NCBI GenBank assembly: GCA_021202205.1
Contig: JAJQDJ010000010.1
Location: forward strand, 1 to 7,207
DNA: 7,207 nt
Reading direction: 5' to 3'
Origin: Erysipelotrichaceae bacterium
GTDB taxonomy: Bacteria; Bacillota_I; Bacilli_A; Erysipelotrichales; Coprobacillaceae
Made by a program: the position numbers and the translations under genes. Below, piece by piece: positions 1-6,398 of this stretch. Numbering within the stretch: position 1 is the stretch's first letter; each line of letters starts with the position of its first letter. The notes under the pieces are model-generated. The model searched no databases. It saw nothing but the letters and a program-made list of their open reading frames with translations, and was not told where the DNA came from.

Positions 1-1550
1 ATCAACAATAGAGTTGATTCTCTTCTCCTTTGTATAAACAAATAAACATTCATAACAAGCACTGCAATAATACCAATCACTGATAAACCTATAATTAACC
101 CTAATTCAACATGATGATAATAATCAACAATCTCATCTATAGCTTCATCATCAACAGCATCACTATTGACTGTATAACCTAGATCTTCATAATATTCTTT
201 CTTTTCTTTAAAATCTTCATAACTATCACACTCTACTACAAATCCAACATAAGTATCACCATCATAAAGCTTTTCAATATCCTGATAATACATATATATA
301 AAATAACTACTATTATTATAAGTATCATAAATACCACTCTTTAATGTACCTAGTATTGTCACATCAACACTTTTATTTACATCATAATTATCTTCATATA
401 TTTCAAAGTTTAAGCTCATATTATCAGCAATTGAAGGATAATTCATTCTTATAGATTCATAAGCTTCATGACTTAAATAAATACCATTTTCATATTTTGA
501 TAGATGATTATAAGAATCAAGTTTATTAGTTAAATCCTGGCTATCAAAATAAGGAATAATATTGACTTGTGTATCTTCAGTAAGTGTTATTTTAATATAA
601 GGATGTTCATATGATTTCAATGTACCATAGTCATATAAATCATAACTATTATAAGGAAAACGTGTTTCTTTATTTTTTGTAACATAGAGGAGTTTATCAT
701 ATTGGTCATAGATAAGTGTTTTATTGCTTTCTAGTAGTTGATTGGTAAAACAGGTAGAGAAGATACTTAATACAATAATACTGAATATAATCATTGATAA
801 TAAGCCATATTTGACTTTATATTTTTTAAAAGTATCATGACAATATGTTTGATAAAATTGAGGAGAAATTTTTGTGTGTTGTTTTATTGTCGTATTTTCT
901 TCAATAGATTGATCTTTTGTAAGTATTAAATGTTGATTTTCTATTGTATATATACGATCAGCTATATTACTAACGTTTTCACTATGACTAGATATAATGA
1001 CACTCTTATGCATTTGATGAGCTAACGTTATACATATATGAAAGATAATCATTTCATTTTCTTTATCTAATGAAGCTGTAGGTTCATCTAAAATGAATAT
1101 ATCAGGTTCTTTAATTAAAGCACAGCCTATGGCTAATCTTTGTTTTTGGCCTAAAGATAGGGTATTAACACTTTGATGAAGTGGTACATCTAGTTGGACT
1201 ATTTCTAAAATCTCTAACAACTCTTCATTGTTGGCATTCTTTCCCACCATAAATGCATAATGTTCAAGATTTTGTTTCACATCTAAATGATCAATAATTT
1301 CATTATTCTGAAATACAAAACCAATTCTATTTCTTCTTATATCATTTATTTGTTTTGTATGATTGATTAATACATTATCAATACAAACATCACAATCATT
1401 TGTAAGTAAACCCAAGCGATACAATAAAACTGATTTTCCTGATCCACTTTCACCTTTGATAAGAGTGATACTAGACGTAGGAATACTAATACTTTCATGA
1501 TCAAATAAAACTTTATCATAGGCAATATGAATATTATCGACTCTAATCAT
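1..1550 (-). CDS. ABC transporter, fused ATPase and FtsX/MacB-like permease (3' end outside window)
   Basis: My translation of the minus strand from the ATG at 1550 gives 516 codons with no stop, so the gene continues past base 1. The ATPase domain (about residues 1-210) has Walker A GESGSGKS (33-40), Q-loop Gln81, signature LSLGQ (131-135), Walker B FILDE (152-156), a D-loop at Ser160-Asp162 and switch His189. The signature departs from LSGGQ: Leu133 replaces the first Gly. A hydrophobic helix follows (about 249-268), then a roughly 215-residue Tyr/Asp-rich extracytoplasmic domain, then a second helix (about 484-506) ending in basic residues QRRR, as at the start of an FtsX-type helix bundle. 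Two further helices are expected beyond the window. The start overlaps the stop of the upstream permease piece (ATGA, 1547-1550), with AGGTGA just upstream, so translation is probably coupled. Family knowledge: MacB-like (type VII) ABC proteins move substrates or force at the outer face of the membrane. The substrate is unknown; peptide or lipid-linked antimicrobials are an inference only. Confidence 0.9.
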   Translation of the reverse strand, partial: MIRVDNIHIAYDKVLFDHESISIPTSSITLIKGESGSGKSVLLYRLGLLTNDCDVCIDNVLINHTKQINDIRRNRIGFVFQNNEIIDHLDVKQNLEHYAFMVGKNANNEELLEILEIVQLDVPLHQSVNTLSLGQKQRLAIGCALIKEPDIFILDEPTASLDKENEMIIFHICITLAHQMHKSVIISSHSENVSNIADRIYTIENQHLILTKDQSIEENTTIKQHTKISPQFYQTYCHDTFKKYKVKYGLLSMIIFSIIVLSIFSTCFTNQLLESNKTLIYDQYDKLLYVTKNKETRFPYNSYDLYDYGTLKSYEHPYIKITLTEDTQVNIIPYFDSQDLTNKLDSYNHLSKYENGIYLSHEAYESIRMNYPSIADNMSLNFEIYEDNYDVNKSVDVTILGTLKSGIYDTYNNSSYFIYMYYQDIEKLYDGDTYVGFVVECDSYEDFKEKKEYYEDLGYTVNSDAVDDEAIDEIVDYYHHVELGLIIGLSVIGIIAVLVMNVYLFIQRRRESTLLL

Positions 1551-2917
1551 TTCATCACCTTTTTCATCAATATAGGTATAAGTAATTCTACTAATAGAGA
1601 TAAACCTATAATACCTATACCTGCCTTTATAGTCATCACAATATAACTGATACTTAAAGCATTTAGTACATATGTCATAATAAAGAAGAATATCAATGCT
1701 AATAGACATACAATCATAGTATTAATGATATATTTTTTTATAAAGAATAATGATTTATTGGACTTATCAATACCTAAAGAACTCAAAAAAGCTTGAGTAT
1801 TTTTTTCTTCAATATAACTCATATATTGTACATACAAATATAATGCTAATACAACTACAAAAATGACAAGGCTAATAGTAGTAAACGTTGCTTGGGTATT
1901 ATTTTCAATATTTAAATAAGCACTTGTATCTAAATATTCGTTTTCTACGTTGTATCCCAATTCTTCTAGCTTATTTACGACCTCTTCTAATTGTGAATGA
2001 TTCTCTACTTCAACACTCAATGCTGTTGCGCTAGCTGTTGTCCATTTACTTTGTTTTACAACATAATCACTTTCTGTTAAAGTATAATCACTAGGATATT
2101 CATCAATATAGCTGCCTACATAAGGTTTAGAAGTAATCCAATATAGCGTTCTCGAATCAGGATAATCATCAATAATATCATTATAATACGCTAATAAAAG
2201 ACTTTGACTAACATAAATACCACCATCATAACTATTCTCTACACCTAGTGATGTCCCACTAATAACCCCATTAATTGGTAATTTGACAGTCACATAATGA
2301 CATTTAATCTCATTGGCTGATATGACTGTACTACCATCATCATTTTCAATGGTCACTTCCACACTACCACTTGTATTATAAATAGGTATTGGCAACATAA
2401 ATTCTAATTCTTTTGATGTATCATCACTATCAGTAAAAAGATTATTATATAGTTCTTCAGTGATATAAATACCATTACTATCATCACTAAAAGACTCTAA
2501 TAAATATGATGAATAATCTTTATCATCGAGATATGTAGAAAACATCATACTATAACCTTCACAGTCAAATGATGATATCATTTTTCCATTCACATAACCT
2601 GTTAAAACAGAACTTTCATCGATGCTATTTTCATTACCAATATCATCAACATCAAAATTTTTAGTGATGGTTAAATCAAAACGCCAATTGATTGATTCAA
2701 CACCTTCAATATTAGATATTGTTTGATAATCTTCTAATGTCATAGGTGTTTCACTACCATTATAAGAATAAGTATTATCAATAAAAGGGTTTTTAGAAAC
2801 AATAATCTCTTTAGAAGATAAACTATCTAATTGAGAGCTTGTATAAGCAATAAGATAATTGTTAAATGAAAAAGAAATCATGAGAAACGCAATAGAAAAG
2901 CTTAATAAAATATACAA
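1547..2917 (-). CDS. FtsX/MacB-like ABC permease piece, frameshifted from its ATPase
   Basis: The 456-residue open frame has one N-terminal hydrophobic helix (about 3-25), a large Ser/Asp/Tyr-rich extracytoplasmic region (about 26-345), and three C-terminal helices (about 345-365, 396-418, 428-452). The stretch after the second helix (YIEEKNTQAFLSSLG) sits where FtsX-family permeases have their E-x-lR-aLG loop. This is the FtsX/MacB topology. The only initiation option that keeps the first helix is TTG at 2917, and no ribosome binding site precedes it. The first ATG (2881) would cut into the helix and also lacks one. The 5' end overlaps the ATPase gene by 16 bases in another frame. Inserting one base in the T5 run at 2916-2920 joins them into a protein of about 700 residues with the same layout as the downstream gene. 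I therefore read this as the C-terminal part of a single ATPase-permease gene. Expression could require ribosomal slippage or reinitiation, or the gene may be broken. A sequencing error is also possible. Confidence 0.85.
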   Translation of the reverse strand: MYILLSFSIAFLMISFSFNNYLIAYTSSQLDSLSSKEIIVSKNPFIDNTYSYNGSETPMTLEDYQTISNIEGVESINWRFDLTITKNFDVDDIGNENSIDESSVLTGYVNGKMISSFDCEGYSMMFSTYLDDKDYSSYLLESFSDDSNGIYITEELYNNLFTDSDDTSKELEFMLPIPIYNTSGSVEVTIENDDGSTVISANEIKCHYVTVKLPINGVISGTSLGVENSYDGGIYVSQSLLLAYYNDIIDDYPDSRTLYWITSKPYVGSYIDEYPSDYTLTESDYVVKQSKWTTASATALSVEVENHSQLEEVVNKLEELGYNVENEYLDTSAYLNIENNTQATFTTISLVIFVVVLALYLYVQYMSYIEEKNTQAFLSSLGIDKSNKSLFFIKKYIINTMIVCLLALIFFFIMTYVLNALSISYIVMTIKAGIGIIGLSLLVELLIPILMKKVMK

Positions 2918-3648
2918 AAACTTTTATAGAGTTTTTGATGTATAAGTGATTTTCTTATGTATTTTAAGAATATTTGATTATTTTTATGATATGATAAGAC
3001 ATTATTGGTTATGGAATTTTCATGTTTAATATCTTTGATAAGCTTTTTATTTTCAATCGTATATAAGACATCAGCCTGTTGAATAAGAGATAAATCATGG
3101 GAAGAAGCTATAACAATATGGCCACGATGTGCATATTGTTTGATTAAATCAATTACACTATCTTTATTATCTTTATCTAATGCAGCTGTTGGTTCATCAA
3201 GAATAAGGATGCTTGGTTGTTTTAAAATGGATAGGAAAAGTGAGCAGCTTGTCTGTTCACCACCTGATAACTGTCTAGGAAACTTATGTAATAAATCTCT
3301 AATCTTTAATATATCTAATAAAGATTCTTGATTATCATCAATCCCATATAATTCCATTATAAAATGGATATGTTCTTCAATTGTTAATTCATCAAAAAAA
3401 CAAGGTTGTTGATAAACAATACTGATATTGTTATAAATATAATCATCACTATTTTGTATATCTATCATATTGTTATTATATTGATATTCGCATGGATGCT
3501 TACATAACAAGGTATCAATGAGTGTTGATTTTACAGTTCCGCTTTTTCCGCATAAAACAGTTAACTCCCCAGAATTTGCCTCAAAAAAAGCATCATCAAA
3601 AACAATATTATTTTCAAATCCTATTTGGATATGATTTAATTTTAACAT
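2902..3648 (-). CDS. ABC transporter ATPase piece with altered Walker A
   Basis: A 248-residue ATP-binding cassette. I start it at the ATG at 3648 because GGGAGG (3656-3661) lies 7 bases upstream. An in-frame ATG at 3663 overlaps that ribosome binding site and lies almost at the predicted transcript start, so it is unlikely to be used. Motifs: Walker A region GKSGTVKS (34-41), where Val39 replaces the invariant Gly before Lys; Q-loop Gln80 or Gln81; a canonical signature LSGGE (127-131); Walker B ILILDE (147-152); D-loop Ala156-Asp158; switch His184. After the cassette the chain reaches a basic stretch (about 230-243), where the fused neighbour begins its first membrane helix, and then stops at a TAA (2902-2904) after a short out-of-frame tail. 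Loss of the P-loop Gly should impair ATP hydrolysis at this protein's own site. The site formed with the neighbour's intact Walker A could still work, because this protein's signature is intact. Confidence 0.88.
   Translation of the reverse strand: MLKLNHIQIGFENNIVFDDAFFEANSGELTVLCGKSGTVKSTLIDTLLCKHPCEYQYNNNMIDIQNSDDYIYNNISIVYQQPCFFDELTIEEHIHFIMELYGIDDNQESLLDILKIRDLLHKFPRQLSGGEQTSCSLFLSILKQPSILILDEPTAALDKDNKDSVIDLIKQYAHRGHIVIASSHDLSLIQQADVLYTIENKKLIKDIKHENSITNNVLSYHKNNQIFLKYIRKSLIHQKLYKSFCIFY
2916..2920 (-). other. T5 run at the ATPase/permease frame change
   Basis: On the minus strand the ATPase frame reads AAA AGT TTT TGT and the permease frame reads TTT TTG TAT across five T's. A sixth T, or a one-base backward slip of tRNA-Phe from TTT onto TTT, moves reading from the ATPase frame into the permease frame. 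The run is short for transcriptional slippage, and I see no perfect X-XXY-YYZ heptamer. An indel, natural or from sequencing, is therefore the simplest explanation. Programmed frameshifting is less likely but open. Confidence 0.7.
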
Positions 3649-3673
3649 CGTGATTCCTCCCATCTATAAAGCA

Positions 3674-3702
3674 ATGATATAAGATAAAATAATATTTGGC
3701 AA
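3674..3702 (-). promoter_or_regulatory. Predicted sigma-A promoter of the ABC operon
   Basis: On the minus strand, TTGCCA (3697-3702) is followed after exactly 17 bases by TATCAT (3674-3679), each 5/6 to consensus. Transcription would start near 3667, giving a leader of about 19 bases before the ATG at 3648. This is the best-spaced candidate in the gap. Two TATAAT hexamers further upstream (3709-3714 and 3714-3719) lack a -35 match. Confidence 0.65.
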
Positions 3703-3721
3703 TATAATATTATATTATAAA
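3701..3721. promoter_or_regulatory. Putative PadR operator 1 (dyad at the ABC promoter)
   Basis: Bases 3701-3716 form a perfect 16-bp palindrome with the frame AATATA-N4-TATATT. The 21-bp unit 3701-3721 recurs at 3741-3761 with two mismatches. This copy abuts and overlaps by two bases the -35 hexamer of the leftward promoter, where a bound repressor would block the transporter operon. Assignment to the adjacent PadR-type gene is inferred from position. The region is almost entirely A/T, which raises the chance of accidental dyads. Confidence 0.55.
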
Positions 3722-3727
3722 ACATAT

Positions 3728-3756
3728 TTGATTTTTATAAAATATATTGTTATATT
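3728..3756 (+). promoter_or_regulatory. Predicted sigma-A promoter of the padR-type operon
   Basis: TTGATT (3728-3733) is followed after 17 bases by TATATT (3751-3756). Initiation near 3762-3764 would leave almost no leader before the ribosome binding site AGGTGA (3765-3770) and the ATG at 3775. That is tight but workable. The -10 lies inside operator 2, as expected for autorepression. Confidence 0.55.
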
Positions 3757-3761
3757 ATAAA
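3741..3761. promoter_or_regulatory. Putative PadR operator 2 (dyad at the padR promoter)
   Basis: This is the second copy of the 21-bp unit, 40 bp (about four helical turns) from the first, so both copies face the same side of the DNA. It keeps the AATATA-N4-TATATT half-sites (3741-3746 and 3751-3756) and the following ATAAA. It covers the predicted -10 of the rightward promoter. A shorter overlapping dyad, TTATA-T-TATAA, is also present in both copies (3710-3720 and 3750-3760), so the true symmetry centre is uncertain. Confidence 0.55.
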
Positions 3762-3774
3762 TGTAGGTGATATT

Positions 3775-4113
3775 ATGTCGAAGAGTTCAAAGTATTTTAT
3801 AAAGTTAGATTTGATTATTTTAAGTGTTTTACAGGATCAGGATAGATATGCTTATGAGATTACAAAATATGTTAGAGAAAAATCTCAAGGTGTTATCGTT
3901 CCTAAACAAGGAACGATGTATCCTATCATTTATCAATTATTGGAAGATGGATGTATTACAAGCCGTAGCGAGTTATATAACAATAAAGCAAGAGTTTATT
4001 ATCATTTAGAGGATAAAGGGAGAGAATATTTAAAGAAAGGTATAGAAGAATATGATACTCTTGTAAGAGCTGTTGATTTATTTCTACATAGGGAGGAACA
4101 TTATGACAGATAA
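3775..4113 (+). CDS. PadR-family transcriptional regulator
   Basis: The 112-residue protein is the size of a minimal PadR regulator: an N-terminal winged helix with a short C-terminal dimerisation helix. Diagnostic stretches are the first helix (LDLIILSVL, 11-19), the YAYEITKYV segment (25-33), the recognition-helix region KQGTMYPIIYQLLEDGCI (44-61), matching the family's g-tlYp-L-rLe--Gli pattern, and the wing ARVYYHLEDKGREYL (72-86). Such proteins usually repress a divergent or adjacent transporter and are relieved by a ligand or by loss of dimer binding. The gene diverges from the ABC operon across 126 bases holding two matching dyads, and overlaps the next gene by 11 bases. It probably represses both the transporter and itself; the inducer is unknown. 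The ribosome binding site AGGTGA lies 4 bases before the ATG. Confidence 0.92.
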   Translation: MSKSSKYFIKLDLIILSVLQDQDRYAYEITKYVREKSQGVIVPKQGTMYPIIYQLLEDGCITSRSELYNNKARVYYHLEDKGREYLKKGIEEYDTLVRAVDLFLHREEHYDR

Positions 4114-4453
4114 AGAAAAATTTTTTAAAGATGTTAAAAGAATTTTTCCTATCAATGGAAAAAGGGAAAAAGAGTTTTTGAGAGGAATTCAAAGTCAAAT
4201 TAATGAGTTGGATGATTGTTCTTATGAGAATATTATTGAGGAAATGGGGGAACCTAAAGATATTGTGGCATCTTATTACGAAGAAGTTGATAGTCAATAT
4301 TTGATAAAAAAGATGAATACAAGACGTTTGGTTCAATGGCTTGGTATAGCTATAACAATTATTATATTGATTACATGTCTGATATTTGCTTATGAAGTAA
4401 ATAGAGCAGTAGAAGAGACATTTCCGATACATTTTGAAGAGGTTATTGAATAA
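4103..4453 (+). CDS. Small single-pass membrane protein, HAAS/DUF1700-like, partner of PadR
   Basis: I take the ATG at 4103, with GGGAGG (4091-4096) six bases upstream, giving 116 residues. The frame is open further upstream but without a ribosome binding site. Residues 1-72 are charged and look cytoplasmic, with a KREKEFLRGIQSQINE helix (20-35) and an EEMGEPKDIVASYYEE segment (46-61). These resemble the small helical domains (HAAS, DUF1700, DUF6120-type annotations) repeatedly found next to PadR genes in Firmicutes. One hydrophobic helix (about 79-97) is followed by a short tail of about 19 residues, acidic towards its end. The 11-base overlap with the padR-type gene implies one transcript and coupled synthesis. 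A plausible role, inferred only, is to tether or inhibit the regulator at the membrane, or to sense the transporter or its substrate. The family name is tentative; the membrane topology is clear. Confidence 0.8.
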   Translation: MTDKEKFFKDVKRIFPINGKREKEFLRGIQSQINELDDCSYENIIEEMGEPKDIVASYYEEVDSQYLIKKMNTRRLVQWLGIAITIIILITCLIFAYEVNRAVEETFPIHFEEVIE

Positions 4454-4482
4454 TGAATGACGAGAGTTATTCATTATTTTTT
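4451..4482 (+). terminator. Intrinsic terminator of the padR operon
   Basis: An 11-bp stem (4451-4461 with 4466-4476, one G-U pair) closes a GAGA tetraloop through a C-G pair, and six T's follow (4477-4482). The stem starts at the TAA stop codon of the preceding gene. It separates the regulator pair from typA. Confidence 0.88.
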
Positions 4483-4485
4483 GTA

Positions 4486-4513
4486 TTGTCTTTTAATATA
4501 TTTATGATATAAT
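4486..4513 (+). promoter_or_regulatory. typA promoter with extended -10
   Basis: TTGTCT (4486-4491), a 16-base spacer, and TATAAT (4508-4513) preceded by TG one base upstream (TGATATAAT), a perfect extended -10. The ribosome binding site AAAGGAG (4525-4531) follows, 7 bases before the ATG at 4539. It lies just after the upstream terminator, so typA is an independent unit. Confidence 0.85.
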
Positions 4514-4538
4514 CAAGTGGCAGCAAAGGAGTGGAATA

Positions 4539-6359
4539 ATGAAAAACATTAGAAATATTGCTATTATTGCCCATGTTGACCATGGTAAAACAACTTTGGT
4601 TGATCAATTGTTGAAGTTATCTGGAACATTGAAGGACAATGAACAAATAGCGGAAAGAGCTATGGATTCTAATGCTCTTGAAAGAGAAAGAGGTATTACA
4701 ATTTTAGCTAAGAATACAGCTATTAATTATAAAGATTATCGTATAAATATTATGGATACGCCAGGGCATGCCGATTTTGGTGGTGAAGTGGAACGTATTA
4801 TGAATATGGTTGATGGTGTTTTATTGGTCGTTGATGCTTATGAAGGGACTATGCCACAAACGCGATTTGTTTTAAAGAAAGCTTTAGAAGCAAGAGTTAA
4901 ACCTATTGTGGTTATTAATAAAGTGGATAGACCTGTTGTCAGAATTGAAGAAGTAATGGATGAAGTGTTGGAATTGTTCTTAGAATTAGGTGCTGATGAT
5001 AGTCAAATTGATTTTCAAACAGTGTTTGTTTCAGCTTTAATGGGAACATCTAGCTTAGATCCTGATGTATCAACACAAGTTCCAAATATGGATTGCCTAT
5101 TTGATATGATTATTGATGAAATACCAGCACCTTCTGTTGATGAAGAAGGATCATTACAGTTTCAACCAGCTTTATTAGATTATAATGATTATGTTGGACG
5201 TATTGGTATTGGTCGTATTCAAAGAGGTAAGATGAAAGTCAATGAATCTGTTGTTTGTGTAAGAGCAGATGGTACTAAGACACAATTTAGGATTCAGAAG
5301 CTATTTGGATTTATTGGTTTACATAGGATTGAGATTGAAGAGGCAACAGCAGGAGATATTGTAGCGATTGCTGGTTTATCTGATATTGGAGTTGGAGAGA
5401 CTGTATGTAATCCTGGTAATGAAGATCCTTTACCATTACTTAGAGTCGATGAACCTACGATTCAAATGGTTTTTGGTAGTAACACATCACTATTTGCTGG
5501 TAAAGAAGGTAAATTTATTACAGCAAGTAAGATTGAAGACAGATTGAATCGTGAAATCAATAGAGATGTTTCTTTAAAGGTTGAACGTATTCCTAATAGT
5601 GAAGAATGGATTGTTTCTGGTAGAGGAGAGTTACATTTATCTATCTTAATTGAAAATATGCGTAGAGAAGGTTTTGAGTTACAAGTATCTAAACCAGAAG
5701 TTATTATCAAGACTATTGATGGCAAGAAATGTGAACCTTATGAAGAGGTTTATATTGAAGCACCTGATGAATGTATTGGTAGTGTCATTGAATCATTAGG
5801 ATTTAGACATGGTGAACTTCAGAATATGGATTCTGAAAATGGTATGACGAAAGTTGAATATATTATACCTTCTAGAGGTTTGATTGGGTTTATGACAAAC
5901 TTTTTAACAATGACAAAGGGTTATGGTATTATTAATCATTCATTCCTTGATTATCGTCCTATGGAAGGTGCGACGGTTGGTGAAAGACAACTTGGTGTAT
6001 TGGTTTCTATTGATACAGGTCAAACAACAGCTTATGCCTTAGGTGGTGTAGAGGATAGAGGTGTTATGTTTGTAGGACCAGGTACAGAAGTTTATGAAGG
6101 TATGATTGTTGGAGAGCACAATCGTGATAAAGATTTGGTTGTTAATGTTACCAAAGGTAAGCAATTAACTAATACGAGATCATCTACAAAAAATTCTACT
6201 GTTGTCTTAAAGAAACCGCGTGTGTTTAATCTAGAAGCTTGTTTAGATTATATTAATGAAGATGAATTGGTAGAAGTCACACCAAAGAGTATTCGTTTAA
6301 GAAAACGTTTATTAACAGACATTGAAAGACGTAAAGAATTTGTACGTAAAAATAGTTAA
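4539..6359 (+). CDS. typA: Translational GTPase TypA/BipA
   Basis: The 606-residue, full-length protein belongs to the EF-G/LepA superfamily and binds the ribosome. In characterised bacteria it assists large-subunit assembly and growth under cold or other stress. The GTPase domain carries G1 AHVDHGKT (11-18), G2 RGIT (51-54), G3 DTPGH (73-77), G4 NKVD (127-130) and G5 SAL (165-167). The AMDSNALERERGIT stretch (41-54) is typical of BipA. Beyond it come the beta-barrel domain (from about residue 205), the EF-G domain III and V-like regions, including SGRGELHLSILIENMRREG and the PSRGLIGF segment, and the BipA-specific C-terminal domain ending in basic residues. No truncation or frameshift is seen. 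The start is fixed by the strong AAAGGAG site and by the conserved MKNIRNIAIIAHVDHGKT opening. The gene has its own promoter and a terminator directly after its stop. Confidence 0.98.
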   Translation: MKNIRNIAIIAHVDHGKTTLVDQLLKLSGTLKDNEQIAERAMDSNALERERGITILAKNTAINYKDYRINIMDTPGHADFGGEVERIMNMVDGVLLVVDAYEGTMPQTRFVLKKALEARVKPIVVINKVDRPVVRIEEVMDEVLELFLELGADDSQIDFQTVFVSALMGTSSLDPDVSTQVPNMDCLFDMIIDEIPAPSVDEEGSLQFQPALLDYNDYVGRIGIGRIQRGKMKVNESVVCVRADGTKTQFRIQKLFGFIGLHRIEIEEATAGDIVAIAGLSDIGVGETVCNPGNEDPLPLLRVDEPTIQMVFGSNTSLFAGKEGKFITASKIEDRLNREINRDVSLKVERIPNSEEWIVSGRGELHLSILIENMRREGFELQVSKPEVIIKTIDGKKCEPYEEVYIEAPDECIGSVIESLGFRHGELQNMDSENGMTKVEYIIPSRGLIGFMTNFLTMTKGYGIINHSFLDYRPMEGATVGERQLGVLVSIDTGQTTAYALGGVEDRGVMFVGPGTEVYEGMIVGEHNRDKDLVVNVTKGKQLTNTRSSTKNSTVVLKKPRVFNLEACLDYINEDELVEVTPKSIRLRKRLLTDIERRKEFVRKNS

Positions 6360-6384
6360 ACATCCTTGTATGAGGATGTTTTTT
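6358..6384 (+). terminator. Intrinsic terminator between typA and cutC
   Basis: AACATCCT (6359-6366) pairs with AGGATGTT (6373-6380), extendable by one A-T pair at the base, around a 6-base loop. The T-run is 6379-6384. The hairpin starts inside the typA stop codon, and the cutC ribosome binding site begins three bases after the T-run. Confidence 0.85.
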
Positions 6385-6398
6385 ATAAGGAGAATACA

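Noticed and set aside
3140..3331. Plus-strand open frame inside the ATPase piece
   Set aside because: It is antisense to the conserved signature and Walker B coding region and is a shadow of that gene.
2902..3648. Calling the ATPase piece a plain pseudogene
   Set aside because: Walker B, Q-loop, signature and switch His are intact, and the Walker A change has a coherent heterodimer explanation. The frameshift alone does not settle loss of function.
3956..4474. A 172-codon minus-strand open frame antisense to the padR-type gene and its partner
   Set aside because: It lies opposite two well-supported genes, has no ribosome binding site or recognisable domain, and its composition is what AT-rich antisense produces.
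5462..5725. Minus-strand open frame inside typA
   Set aside because: It is fully contained in a conserved housekeeping gene with intact motifs, with no start signals of its own.
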